From NCBI GenBank assembly GCA_009784615.1, contig WRBJ01000002.1, forward strand, positions 62,001-126,000: a DNA stretch of 64,000 bases. The letters run 5' to 3'. The notes beneath the pieces were generated by a model, which was not told the origin of the DNA, did not search any database, and saw only the letters and a list, made by a program, of their open reading frames with translations. The DNA is from Defluviitaleaceae bacterium. Lineage in GTDB: Bacteria; Bacillota; Clostridia; Lachnospirales; WRAX01. The position numbers and the translations under genes were made by a program. Shown piece by piece: positions 34,215 to 42,646 of the stretch. Every line of letters starts with the position of its first letter. Position 1 is the stretch's first letter.

Positions 34215-34874
34215 ATGCACAAAATCTTGCTTGTTGAAGATGATACAATAATCGCTTCGGGTTTGGTCTATGCCCTTGAAAAAGAGGGTTTCTTTGTGGT
34301 TCATTCGGCAACAATTACGGCGGCTGTTGCGGCTGTGTCTGCGCATAAGTTTGATGCGGCAGTGCTTGATGTAGGCTTGCCCGACGGCATTGGTTTTTCG
34401 CTTGTAGATGGTTTGCGGGCTATTGGTGCGTCGGTGCTTTTTTTAACTGCGGTGGATGACGAGGGCAATATCGTGCGGGCTTTTGAGGCAGGTGCAGAGG
34501 ATTTTGTTACAAAGCCTTTTAGGCTTGGCGAGCTTATGGCACGTATTAAAGCAATTTTGCGGCGCAGGTCTGGCGGCGGCAATATGATAACGTTGGGTAA
34601 GGTTAGTATTAACATTAGCGAAGGAAAGGTCTATACAAATAATGTAACGATTGAGCTAACTGCGTTAGAATATCGCCTTTTATTGGTGTTTGCAGGGCAT
34701 AAAGGGCAAACGCTTACACGTGGTCAAATTTTAAATTTGATTTGGGATAGCGAAGGGATTTTTGTAGAAGATAATACGCTGACGGTTTATATAAAAAGGT
34801 TGCGAGAAAAATTGGGTACAAATGTAACGATTGAAACCGTGCGTGGTGTGGGGTATCGTGCTAATGATAATTAA
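34215..34874 (+). CDS. OmpR-family response regulator
   Basis: 219 aa from ATG 34215 (GGTGGTG upstream). Receiver domain with acidic pair E8-D9-D10, phospho-acceptor D52 (AVLDVGLPDG) and KPF switch; C-terminal winged helix with LTALEYRLLLVFAGHKGQTL and VRGVGYRAN. Sequence style resembles BceR/VraR-like regulators of FtsX-type ABC transporters; a TNACA-N4-TGTMA-like box at 37574-37587 precedes such a transporter 2.7 kb downstream. The kinase gene overlaps by 11 bp. Confidence 0.92.
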   Translation: MHKILLVEDDTIIASGLVYALEKEGFFVVHSATITAAVAAVSAHKFDAAVLDVGLPDGIGFSLVDGLRAIGASVLFLTAVDDEGNIVRAFEAGAEDFVTKPFRLGELMARIKAILRRRSGGGNMITLGKVSINISEGKVYTNNVTIELTALEYRLLLVFAGHKGQTLTRGQILNLIWDSEGIFVEDNTLTVYIKRLREKLGTNVTIETVRGVGYRANDN

Positions 34875-35691
34875 ACGAAGTGAAATAGAACGGCTTTCAA
34901 GTGATGTTAGGCGGATTATTGACGGTGAAGTGGTGGATTTGCGGGATAATCTTGAGGGACGGCTTTCTATATTAAAAAATGACATCCATACCTTGGCGGG
35001 ACGGCTTAACGAGCAAGCGACGACGTTAAAGAATGATAAAATAGCCCTTGCGGATACTTTGGCAGATATTTCTCATCAGCTTAAAACGCCTCTTACAGCT
35101 ATGGAATTAATGGTAGAGCTTTTAGAAGGTGCGCCGCCCGAAAAACAAGCAGAATTTAGGCAAAACCTAAGACAGGGATTGATACAAACTAGTTGGCTTG
35201 TTAATTCGCTGTTAAAGATGGCGAAGCTGGATAGCGGCACGGTAGAATTTAATATTGTAGAAACAACGGCGAAAGAGATTATAAATGCGGCATTACAACC
35301 GCTTGCTGTGTTGCTGGATATTAAAAACCAAAGGGTAGAAATTAACGGAGATATTGCTATAAAATGCGATAAAAACTGGACGGCGGAAGCGTTGACGAAT
35401 ATAATTAAAAACGCAAGCGAACATTCGCAAAAAGATAGTACGATAATGATAAATGTAGGACAAAACCCCATTTGCGGCTGGGTTACCGTGGCGGATATGG
35501 GCGGCGGGATGACAACGGCGCAAATTAAAAATGCCTTCAAGCGTTTTGATAATTCGCAAAAAGGCACGGGTATTGGTTTGCCGCTTGCTTTTGCTATAAT
35601 GCAAGGGCAAAATGGCGATATTGAGATAGATGGCGGCAAAGATGGGCTAGGCGCAACATTTACTCTTAAATTTTACAAGCCTTTTAAGTAG
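34864..35691 (+). CDS. histidine kinase lacking membrane segments
   Basis: 275 aa from ATG 34864, overlapping the regulator by 11 bp. The region EIERLSSDVRRIIDGE ... LSILKNDIHTLAGRLNEQ is the linker that in related kinases follows two membrane helices; here the protein starts directly with it. H71 in DISHQLKTPLTAMEL is the phosphorylation site; the ATPase domain has TNIIKNASEHS (N box), VADMGGGM (G1) and KGTGIGLPLA (G2). A soluble kinase must sense through a partner or a cytoplasmic signal. No in-frame upstream sequence could encode the missing helices because the regulator gene occupies it. Confidence 0.9.
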   Translation: MIIKRSEIERLSSDVRRIIDGEVVDLRDNLEGRLSILKNDIHTLAGRLNEQATTLKNDKIALADTLADISHQLKTPLTAMELMVELLEGAPPEKQAEFRQNLRQGLIQTSWLVNSLLKMAKLDSGTVEFNIVETTAKEIINAALQPLAVLLDIKNQRVEINGDIAIKCDKNWTAEALTNIIKNASEHSQKDSTIMINVGQNPICGWVTVADMGGGMTTAQIKNAFKRFDNSQKGTGIGLPLAFAIMQGQNGDIEIDGGKDGLGATFTLKFYKPFK

Positions 35692-35699
35692 TTTTTTAC

Positions 35700-35855
35700 T
35701 GGATTACTTCGGGCTTGTTGTGTATTGCTATACGTATTTAGTAACCCTCGCAATGACGGAGCGTGTTGTTATCGTCATCCCTTGATGAGTATTGTCTGAT
35801 ACCAAGGGAAGTCGTAATTGCGAGGGACGTTCCTACGATAAGATGTGAAGCGAAC
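35700..35855. repeat. dispersed repeat, long copy A
   Basis: Left arm 35700-35744, inverted cores CCCTCGCAATGACG (35745-35758) and CGTAATTGCGAGGG (35813-35826), right arm 35827-35855. The right arm is the reverse complement of 40272-40300 at 27 of 29 bases, and the left arm is the reverse complement of 40367-40411 with several changes. So A and B are inverted copies of one element. It fills the gap between the kinase gene and the CDF gene. No coding potential was seen. Confidence 0.8.
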
Positions 35856-35889
35856 CCCGAAGTAGCACCCCTCGCTCGTCATCAACAAC

Positions 35890-36801
35890 TTAACATTCTA
35901 CACTTGCACTTGTCTGTGTTTCTTGTTTTGCAGGGTTTACGTGTACTGTGCAATGTGTTACTTTTGGAAATTTGTTTTGAATTGCGTCTTGCACATCGTG
36001 TGCGGCATCGTGTGCTTTTTGCAGGGTATAGTCTGCATCCACGCTAATTTCTAGGTCTATATGGATTTTATTGCCAAAAAGACGGGTTTTTAATTGGTCT
36101 ATCGACACTACACATTCGTGCTTTAATATAATTTTGCGCATTTCATCCAAAGTTTCGTCATCGGCCGCCCTGTCGGTCATTTTTTTAAGTGCATCAACAC
36201 CAATGCCAATGGCGGTTCTGATAATAAACGCAGATATGATTATCGCGGCGATAGAGTCCATTATCGGAAAACCCAACATAGCGCCTAAAATGCCAATAAA
36301 GCTACCAATGGATGACAAGCCATCAGCGCGAGAATGCCAAGCATCTGCCATTAGTGCGGTAGAATCTATTTTTTTTGCGGCGGCACGCATATACCAATAC
36401 ACGCCTTCTTTAACGCCGATAGATACAACGGCGGCAATAAGAGCAAGTATGCCCGGCACGGCAATATCGCCAAAATTACCCGCTATAACCCGCTGTATAC
36501 CAGCCCAGCCAATGCCAATACCAACCGAAAGCACAAGCACCGCCAAAATAAGGGTTGCGACACATTCAAAACGCTCGTGTCCGTATGGATGGTCTTTGTC
36601 GGCTTCTTTGCCCGCCAGTTTTATGCCTATCAAAGCAACCACGGTTGAAAATAGGTCGGCGATGGAATGCACAGCGTCTGAAATCATTGCGGCAGAATTT
36701 GCAAATATACCCGCAAATAGCTTAAACGCCGAAAGGATTATGTTAATGATGATACTGTTGCGTCCTGCACGCATTGCGATTTGTTGGTTTGTTTTGTTCA
36801 T
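35890..36801 (-). CDS. cation diffusion facilitator metal exporter
   Basis: 303 aa, six membrane segments and a C-terminal cytoplasmic domain. Metal-site motifs: D42-x2-H45-x3-D49 in the second helix and D153-x2-H156-x3-D160 in the fifth (DAWHSRAD). The first matches Fe/Mn/Co/Ni-type CDFs in having two Asp and one His. It exports divalent metal in exchange for protons. A NiCo riboswitch stands upstream on the same strand, so it is probably induced by Co, Ni or Fe. Ribosome site AGGAGGT. Confidence 0.94.
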   Translation of the reverse strand: MNKTNQQIAMRAGRNSIIINIILSAFKLFAGIFANSAAMISDAVHSIADLFSTVVALIGIKLAGKEADKDHPYGHERFECVATLILAVLVLSVGIGIGWAGIQRVIAGNFGDIAVPGILALIAAVVSIGVKEGVYWYMRAAAKKIDSTALMADAWHSRADGLSSIGSFIGILGAMLGFPIMDSIAAIIISAFIIRTAIGIGVDALKKMTDRAADDETLDEMRKIILKHECVVSIDQLKTRLFGNKIHIDLEISVDADYTLQKAHDAAHDVQDAIQNKFPKVTHCTVHVNPAKQETQTSASVEC

Positions 36802-36842
36802 TTTAACTACCTCCTAAATTATATTATGTTTCCGAAGGTAAT

Positions 36843-36950
36843 AAAAAAGTACCTGCGGAACAATTTGTTGTCCCACAGATACAAAAATCCGTAATCTGCT
36901 GCCGTAATAGCCCGACTGCACAAATCTTATTAGACTTGCCGCCTGTTCAA
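36843..36950 (-). promoter_or_regulatory. NiCo (czcD) riboswitch with overlapping terminator
   Basis: Read on the - strand: ACAGGCGGC ... GTGCAGTCGGGC-TATTAC-GGCAGCAGAT ... ATCTGTGGGACA, matching my recollection of the conserved aptamer core (ACAGGC, GCAGxCGGGC, GGCAxCAGAT, ATCTGTGGGACA). CTGTGGGACAA (36878-36868) pairs with TTGTTCCGCAG (36863-36853), and a T-run follows (36848-36843); this terminator stem uses the 3' strand of the aptamer, so metal binding should prevent termination and switch on the CDF gene. Confidence 0.85.
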
Positions 36951-36955
36951 CTTAT

Positions 36956-36985
36956 AATCTACCATATGCAACCAAGGTTTGTCAA
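36956..36985 (-). promoter_or_regulatory. promoter of the riboswitch-CDF transcript
   Basis: On the - strand TTGACA (36985-36980), 18-bp spacer, TAGATT (36961-36956). It starts the aptamer transcript about 7 bp later and lies 13 bp from the end of the MntP-like gene, so the CDF gene has a unit of its own. Confidence 0.65.
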
Positions 36986-36997
36986 TAGTATTTTTTA

Positions 36998-37531
36998 TTA
37001 AATTCCAAAATCTATAAAAATCGCCATCAAGCCGTATATTATTAACGCTCCGCCTGATATTATATGGCTTATTGCAATTGGTATACGCTTTACGTATTTT
37101 GTGCGTGCAAGGAAAAACGATAGTGCAGAGTAGCCAAAATGAGCAAAAGCGACGGCAAGCGGTATGACGAATGTGGAATTAGGGATGAATATAAGGGTTA
37201 TGCCCATTGTAATAAGCATTGCCTCAAGGCTCATTACAAGCCCGACCAAAACTATTGTTTTGCCGCTTTTGGCGTGTTTTGACACGAAGTATTGTATTAT
37301 ACACCAAGACCCTAATGTGATGAACGAGATGCCAACTACAATATCTGTTTCAAAATTAATAACACTATAAAGCTCCACTGCCAAGAAAAAGCCGATTATG
37401 CATAATACCAAAAGAACTATATTTATTATTACAAGATGCACAAACCTGCATTGTTTTTGCAATCCAAGCGATAAACCGATAAAAAATGCATCAACAGACA
37501 CAATAAGCCCTGATAATATTGATAAAAACAT
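36998..37531 (-). CDS. MntP/YtaF-family membrane protein
   Basis: 177 aa from ATG 37531 behind AGGGAG. About six membrane helices in two repeats, with conserved Asp/Glu positions in LIVSVDAFFIGLSLGL and LVMSLEAMLITMGI. This is the MntP-like layout; Firmicute members include the manganese exporter MntP and the sporulation protein YtaF. The metal or role cannot be fixed from sequence. The adjacent riboswitch-controlled CDF gene suggests a metal-export theme. It has its own upstream region. Confidence 0.8.
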   Translation of the reverse strand: MFLSILSGLIVSVDAFFIGLSLGLQKQCRFVHLVIINIVLLVLCIIGFFLAVELYSVINFETDIVVGISFITLGSWCIIQYFVSKHAKSGKTIVLVGLVMSLEAMLITMGITLIFIPNSTFVIPLAVAFAHFGYSALSFFLARTKYVKRIPIAISHIISGGALIIYGLMAIFIDFGI

Positions 37532-37573
37532 ACAATCTCCCTGTTTAACCATTTACGCCATAGTATGCAATTA

Positions 37574-37587
37574 TGACAAAACTGTCA
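37574..37587. promoter_or_regulatory. BceR-like inverted repeat upstream of the ABC transporter
   Basis: TGACA-AAAC-TGTCA, a perfect inverted repeat, similar to the TNACA-N4-TGTAA boxes bound by BceR-type regulators. It lies 93 bp before the ATPase start and ~44 bp before a TATAAT (37631-37636) that has no good -35, as expected for an activated promoter. Confidence 0.45.
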
Positions 37588-37666
37588 CTTAAAAATCTGA
37601 TTTAGTCACCGTGCAGTCATATTTAAGATTTATAATGAGGTTAATAAATCGAGAGGGGAATAAAAA

Positions 37667-38347
37667 ATGAGCATTTTAAAAGTAGAGAATTTGACAAAGA
37701 CATATGGTGAAGGTAGCTCGCAGGTTAAGGCGTTGGATGGTGTTAGCTTTGCGGTAGAAAAAGGTCAGTTTGTAGCAATTATTGGTGCATCTGGCAGTGG
37801 CAAATCTACGCTATTGCATTTGTTGGGCGGTGTGGATAGACCAACGGCAGGCAAGGTGCAGATTGACGGGCAGGATATTTTTGCAATGACAGAAAGCAAT
37901 ATGGCTATTTTTAGACGGCGTAATATGGGTATCGTTTATCAATTTTATAACCTTATCCCAACGCTTACAGCAGAGGAAAATATTATGTTGCCGTATTTGC
38001 TTGACAATAGAAAACCCGAGGCGGCTATGCTTGCGGATTTGTTAAGCGTAACAAGATTAGCAGAACGTGCAAAGCATTTGCCAAGCGAATTATCGGGCGG
38101 ACAACAACAGCGTGTTTCTATAGCAAGGGCTTTGATAAATAGTCCTGCTGTTATTTTGGCAGACGAACCAACGGGCAACCTAGACAGCAAGGCAAGCAAA
38201 GAGATTATGGAGCTATTAACAATGGCGAACAAACGATATAACCAAACGCTTGTTATGATAACCCACGACGAAAAAATTGCTCTGCAAGCCGATAGAATTA
38301 TCACGATAGGCGACGGAAAGATTTTACGTGATGAGGAGGTGCGATAA
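37667..38347 (+). CDS. ABC transporter ATP-binding protein (MacB/LolD/BceA type)
   Basis: 226 aa. Walker A GASGSGKST, Q-loop YQFYNLIP, signature LSGGQQQRVSIARAL, Walker B ILADEPTGNLD, H-loop MITHDE. It pairs with the FtsX-type permease encoded 2 bp downstream. Such pairs export lipoproteins or peptides or sense and resist antimicrobial peptides. Ribosome site GAGAGGGGA. A BceR-like box lies upstream. Confidence 0.94.
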   Translation: MSILKVENLTKTYGEGSSQVKALDGVSFAVEKGQFVAIIGASGSGKSTLLHLLGGVDRPTAGKVQIDGQDIFAMTESNMAIFRRRNMGIVYQFYNLIPTLTAEENIMLPYLLDNRKPEAAMLADLLSVTRLAERAKHLPSELSGGQQQRVSIARALINSPAVILADEPTGNLDSKASKEIMELLTMANKRYNQTLVMITHDEKIALQADRIITIGDGKILRDEEVR

Positions 38348-38349
38348 TA

Positions 38350-40224
38350 ATGCGAAAATTAACAATAAAACTAGCGTCGCAACATCTTAAAAACACAAAA
38401 CGTCATAGCCTTTGGACACTGGTTAGCATTGTGCTTGCGGTTGGTATGTTGGTTGCTATAGGTGGCTTTGGAACATCTGCTATGGTTGCGTTAAACGACC
38501 TAACAACCAATGTGGATGGTTGGACAGGTGGTGCAACAAACATAATATCTTATGGTCTTTCGTCCTTTTTTGGCGGCATTGTTGCCTTTGCGGGCATTGT
38601 GGTTATATCCAATGCTTTTAGAATATCGGCAGGCGAGCGCACAAGGCAGTTTGGAATTTTAAAAAGCGTTGGTGCAACAAAAAAGCATATTAAGGCAACG
38701 GTTTTGGCAGAAGCGACAATCCTTTCTGCAATAGGTATTCCGTTAGGTTTTGCGCTTGGTTTTTTGATGTACTATCTATCTATGGCGGCAATGAATATAT
38801 TTGTGGATTTAAATTTTATGAGCGAAAATCTGCAGTTTAGTATGCATTTTCAACCAATTATTCTTTTAATAGCATTGATATTGTCGTTGATAGTAATATT
38901 TACTTCGGCGTGGCTTCCTGCTAGAAAAGCGGCAAAAACACCCGCAATAAATGCTATACGTGGTATTGGTGAAGTAAAGAAGCATACAAAAAGGATTGGC
39001 GGCGGCAAAATTGTAGGCAAAATATTTGGCTTTGAAGGACTTTTGGCGGCAAAAACCTTGCGTCGAAACCGCAAGCATTTTAGGGCAACGGTTATTTCTA
39101 TTAGCGTTAGCTTGATTTTGATATTAACGGCAGTAAGCCTTAATTGGCATATGACACGCTTGTTAGATGGCAGGATGGAACAAATTGATATGCCAAACAT
39201 CGGTTTGCTGTTTACATCAAACCCTAATGACAGAAGCAATACAAACTTTAATGCGGCTACAGCAACAAAAATTACTGAAGAATTGCAACAATTTGCCGAC
39301 ACAAGGGTTAATGGTATGGGGTTTAGCTATGGTAGCCGTGTGCCGTATGCGCCACGCTCTGCCTTTGACGCATTGTGGATAATGACATTAAATGATACCG
39401 CATATACCGAAATTGTCGAACTTGCAGGTGTGCCTTACGGCTCTAATGTGCTTGTTAATGTACGGCTTAATATTGATACAAACGGCGTGTTTACGCAAGA
39501 AAGGCTTTTTGATTTTGAAGATGGCGATGTTATACGTAAATATTCGCTTGAAGGCGAATTTGTTGAAGAAATTACTGTACACGGGCAGGTTTTAGAGTTG
39601 CCCCGTCATCTGTACTTTTTAGCCGAAGGCGTTAAAACCATTGTAATGCCCGACGGCGATATATGGATGTATCAATGGAATATAAATACAGCAGAACCCG
39701 AAGGCTTTGCGAGCTTTGCACGTGATGTTTTTGAAAGCCATTATATACTTGGTGAATATGAAGAATTTACCGAAATGGATTGGACAGAAGGCTTTTTGCT
39801 AATGCAGGCAATAGTTAGCACAATTTCCACATCCATTGCTATTTTTTCGACAATGCTTGCGTTGTTGGGGCTTACCAATGTTATCAGCACTATTGTAACA
39901 AGCATACAGATGCGCAAGCGGGAATTTGCCGTGCTTACCAGCATTGGTATGGATAAAAAGGGACTGCGCAATATGCTTGCGCTTGAAAGTATATTAAGCT
40001 CTGCAAGGGCGTTGCTGTTTGGCTTGCCGCTGGGTTTTGCGGCGGCTTATGTGGTATATCTTTCAGTAGAGCCGAGCAATCCTGTAGGAATGGCGTTTTA
40101 TCCGCCGTTTATGGCAATGGCTATATGCACCGTGGCGGTTTTTGCCGTAACATTTGTTATAATGCAAGCGGCGATTGGGGGAATAAAAAAGGATAGCGTT
40201 ATTGACACTATCCGAGGGGTGTAA
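38350..40224 (+). CDS. FtsX-type ABC transporter permease
   Basis: 624 aa. One N-terminal membrane helix (~20-42), then a first FtsX block of three helices (~68-205, ending WLPARKAAKTPAINAIRGIGE), a further helix (~247-268), an extracellular domain of about 200 residues (~270-490), and a last three-helix FtsX block (~495-615, with RKREFAVLTSIGMDKKGL). The layout resembles BceB/MacB-like mechanotransmitters. It is close in length to BceB but the helix order differs in detail; the exact subgroup is uncertain. The gene ends next to repeat copy B. Confidence 0.9.
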   Translation: MRKLTIKLASQHLKNTKRHSLWTLVSIVLAVGMLVAIGGFGTSAMVALNDLTTNVDGWTGGATNIISYGLSSFFGGIVAFAGIVVISNAFRISAGERTRQFGILKSVGATKKHIKATVLAEATILSAIGIPLGFALGFLMYYLSMAAMNIFVDLNFMSENLQFSMHFQPIILLIALILSLIVIFTSAWLPARKAAKTPAINAIRGIGEVKKHTKRIGGGKIVGKIFGFEGLLAAKTLRRNRKHFRATVISISVSLILILTAVSLNWHMTRLLDGRMEQIDMPNIGLLFTSNPNDRSNTNFNAATATKITEELQQFADTRVNGMGFSYGSRVPYAPRSAFDALWIMTLNDTAYTEIVELAGVPYGSNVLVNVRLNIDTNGVFTQERLFDFEDGDVIRKYSLEGEFVEEITVHGQVLELPRHLYFLAEGVKTIVMPDGDIWMYQWNINTAEPEGFASFARDVFESHYILGEYEEFTEMDWTEGFLLMQAIVSTISTSIAIFSTMLALLGLTNVISTIVTSIQMRKREFAVLTSIGMDKKGLRNMLALESILSSARALLFGLPLGFAAAYVVYLSVEPSNPVGMAFYPPFMAMAICTVAVFAVTFVIMQAAIGGIKKDSVIDTIRGV

Positions 40225-40243
40225 GTATAGAGTGTAAGTTATT

Positions 40244-40411
40244 GATGTCAAGCGAACTGGATTGCTTCGAGGTTCGCTTGACATCTTATCGTAGGAATGT
40301 CCCTCGCAATGACGGCTTACCTTGGCGAGGATTGACCGATACCAAGGACTATCGTCATTGCGAGGGTTACTAAATACTTAAAGCAATACACATCAAGCCC
40401 GAAGTGAGCCA
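40244..40411. repeat. dispersed repeat, long copy B with terminal hairpin
   Basis: Starts with a perfect 14-bp inverted repeat, GATGTCAAGCGAAC (40244-40257) and GTTCGCTTGACATC (40272-40285). Cores CCCTCGCAATGACG (40301-40314) and CGTCATTGCGAGGG (40353-40366) are exact inverses. The right arm (40367-40411) matches copy C and the reverse complement of copy A. It lies between convergent genes (the permease and rtcB). Confidence 0.85.
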
Positions 40412-40425
40412 GCAAAGGGTCTTTC

Positions 40426-41559
40426 TTACCCCTTTATAACACCTAGCGGCATTAATTCTATCGCAATATCCGCCAAATCTTGCTGTTCCTGCATTACTAC
40501 ATCAATATTTTTATATGCGCTTGCGGCTTCGTCTAAATCTTTTATGCCACGTATGCCGTGCAAAATACCTAATTTATCTAATTTTTCAATTTCTTCTTGC
40601 AAATTAAGCGTGCGTTCGGCTTGCTTACGTCCCATAACACGCCCTGCGCCGTGGCTACAGCTTTCAAAAGACAGCGGGTTGCCCTTGCCTTTAATAATAT
40701 ATGACTTTGTGCCTTGTGAGCCGGGTATAATGCCTGTTTGCCCTGCTTTTGCGCTTGTTGCACCCTTGCGGTGTACCCAAACGTCTTTGCCAAAGTGATG
40801 CTCAAGATTGGCGTAATTGTGGTGAATGTTTACGCTGTCAATTACTTTTGCACCCGTTTCGTTTTGTAAAATATCGGAAATAATCTGTGACATTACATCA
40901 CGGTTGCGTTTTGCAAAACGTAGGCAATATTCCATTTCGATAATATATTGTTGCCCCGTAACGCTATCCGCTTTAAGATAAGCCAAATCCCAATTTTTAG
41001 GAATATCTTTCGATTGCTCTTTCGCCAAACGGTTATAATGGTCGCAAACCTGCTTGCCTAAATTGCGGCTGCCAGAATGAACCATAAACCAAATATGCCC
41101 ATCGCTTCCCCGCTGAAACTCGATAAAATGGTTGCCGCCGCCCAATGTGCCTACTTGAAAACGTGCTTTTTTGTGTTGGTCGGCAACAATGGGTGCATTT
41201 TTTGGCACAGGCTCTATATCCAATGCTTCTTTGCGGTGGTTAAAGCCTAGTGGAATAGACTTTCTTATACCGCCCAGCACATTTTTAAGCACGGCGGTGT
41301 CTATTTCTGTTAATGATGTTTTTGTAGCAATCATCCCGCAACCAATGTCAACTCCAACGGCATTGGGTATAATATGACCAACAGCCGCCAAAACGCCGCC
41401 AATGGGCATACCAAAGCCTTGATGCGTGTCTGGCATTAGGGCAATATGATTGTGCGCAAAGGGCAGTGCGGCAATATTTTTGGCTTGCTCTATCGCTCCT
41501 TCTTCAGGGTTCATAGCCCAGCACAAAATATCCAATCCATCAGTTTTAATCGTTTGCAT
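40426..41559 (-). CDS. rtcB: RNA-splicing ligase RtcB
   Basis: 377 aa. It joins RNA 2',3'-cyclic phosphate or 3'-phosphate ends to 5'-OH ends using GTP and Mn. Active-site residues: D71 and C74 (VGVDIGCGM), H144 (GGGNHFIEF), H161 (MVHSGSRNLG), H247, and the guanylylated H303 (SCSHGAGRVMG). Shorter than E. coli RtcB (408 aa) but complete in motifs. It stands alone; no archease or RtcA was seen nearby. Confidence 0.95.
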   Translation of the reverse strand: MQTIKTDGLDILCWAMNPEEGAIEQAKNIAALPFAHNHIALMPDTHQGFGMPIGGVLAAVGHIIPNAVGVDIGCGMIATKTSLTEIDTAVLKNVLGGIRKSIPLGFNHRKEALDIEPVPKNAPIVADQHKKARFQVGTLGGGNHFIEFQRGSDGHIWFMVHSGSRNLGKQVCDHYNRLAKEQSKDIPKNWDLAYLKADSVTGQQYIIEMEYCLRFAKRNRDVMSQIISDILQNETGAKVIDSVNIHHNYANLEHHFGKDVWVHRKGATSAKAGQTGIIPGSQGTKSYIIKGKGNPLSFESCSHGAGRVMGRKQAERTLNLQEEIEKLDKLGILHGIRGIKDLDEAASAYKNIDVVMQEQQDLADIAIELMPLGVIKG

Positions 41560-41582
41560 ATAAAACCCTCTCTCCGATTATA

Positions 41583-41612
41583 AGGAAAACTTTTTTCGCC
41601 TTTAGCGAAAAA
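41583..41612 (-). terminator. AT-rich hairpin between the ZIP gene and rtcB
   Basis: On the - strand TTTTTCGC-TAAA-GGCGAAAAAA, a stem flanked by T and A runs, 20-40 bp after the ZIP stop. The run after the stem on the - strand is A-rich then GTTTTCC, so termination strength is uncertain. Confidence 0.45.
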
Positions 41613-41631
41613 TCATTCCACTACAGCGCAC

Positions 41632-42498
41632 TTAAAGCTGTGCGCTATCCGTTACACTGTTTGAGTGGTCGTGGCTATGGTCGTGTCCGCCGTGGTCGTG
41701 CGGTAGTACCGTATGTAATATAAGCATAGCCATAACACCCAAAATTATGCCGATTGTGGCAAGCGAACTACGTTTTTCCCCACATTCGCATTTTTGGCTT
41801 TCCGGTATAAGCTCGTGTACAGCAACCCAAACCATAGCACCGCCCGCAAAAGCCATAATAAACGGCATAAAATCGTCCATACCTGCGGCAAGCAAAAAAC
41901 CACCTATACCAAAAGCAAAACCAATAAAACCCGATATTTGCCCCAAAAAGAAGGCTTTAACACGCCCCATACCTTCCTTGCGCCAAGCCACGGACAATAC
42001 ACTGCCTTCAGGCAATTTGTGCAAGCCGACGGCTATAACCATTGGTAAAATTGTCCATAACTCATCCATATTAAAATGCGACCCTAGTATGCCAAGCATT
42101 AGCCCCAGCGTAAAGCCTTCAGGTATGTTGTGGAAGGACAGCGCAGAAGCCAAAACAACGCTTTGGCGGTATTTAAAGCCACCTTGCCCCGCAACCTTTT
42201 TGCTATGTGCTTTTTTATGTACAAATGTGTCAAGCCCAAAAATGAACAAAAAGCCCAGTATAAAGCTACCCGGCACGGCTACCCAAGCTGGCATAGCCAA
42301 ATATTCTGCCAGATGCATTGATGGGTACAATAGCTCGAAAAATGTTACAGCCAGTATTACACCCGCCGCAAAACCCATCACAATGCGGGATAATGTCAAA
42401 TTTTTTTCCTTAAAAAATGCTACAATAGCCGCACCCAATGCCGCCGCAATCCACGTACCCAAAGCCAAAACCAATATCGCCATCAAAACATTGTTCAT
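41632..42498 (-). CDS. ZIP-family metal transporter with C-terminal His-rich tail
   Basis: 288 aa, about eight membrane helices. ZIP metal-site motifs are HNIPEGFTLG (helix 4) and GLHKLPEGS (helix 5). The last ~25 residues hold HDHGGHDHSHDH, a histidine cluster that in ZIPs is more often in the loop between helices 3 and 4; here it is terminal. ZIP proteins bring Zn, Fe or Mn into the cytoplasm. The uvrC gene is divergent. Confidence 0.93.
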   Translation of the reverse strand: MNNVLMAILVLALGTWIAAALGAAIVAFFKEKNLTLSRIVMGFAAGVILAVTFFELLYPSMHLAEYLAMPAWVAVPGSFILGFLFIFGLDTFVHKKAHSKKVAGQGGFKYRQSVVLASALSFHNIPEGFTLGLMLGILGSHFNMDELWTILPMVIAVGLHKLPEGSVLSVAWRKEGMGRVKAFFLGQISGFIGFAFGIGGFLLAAGMDDFMPFIMAFAGGAMVWVAVHELIPESQKCECGEKRSSLATIGIILGVMAMLILHTVLPHDHGGHDHSHDHSNSVTDSAQL

Positions 42499-42601
42499 AA
42501 AGTTCTCCCAAATTTTATTTTTTGCACTTTGTTAAATAATATCATATATCCCAAAAAAATGCAAGCACGTAAAAACGAATAACAGACCTGTTCGTAAAGG
42601 C

Positions 42602-42630
42602 TTGAAAATATCGTAAACATATGATATAAT
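42602..42630 (+). promoter_or_regulatory. promoter of uvrC
   Basis: TTGAAA (42602-42607), 17 bp, TATAAT (42625-42630). Expected start near 42637, only ten bases before the uvrC ATG, so the leader contains little more than the AAGGTGA ribosome site. Confidence 0.8.
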
Positions 42631-42646
42631 CTCAAAAGGTGATTAG

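Noticed and set aside
41747-42535. 262-codon open frame on the + strand opposite the ZIP gene
   Set aside because: Shadow of a membrane protein gene; no start signal and no recognisable domain.
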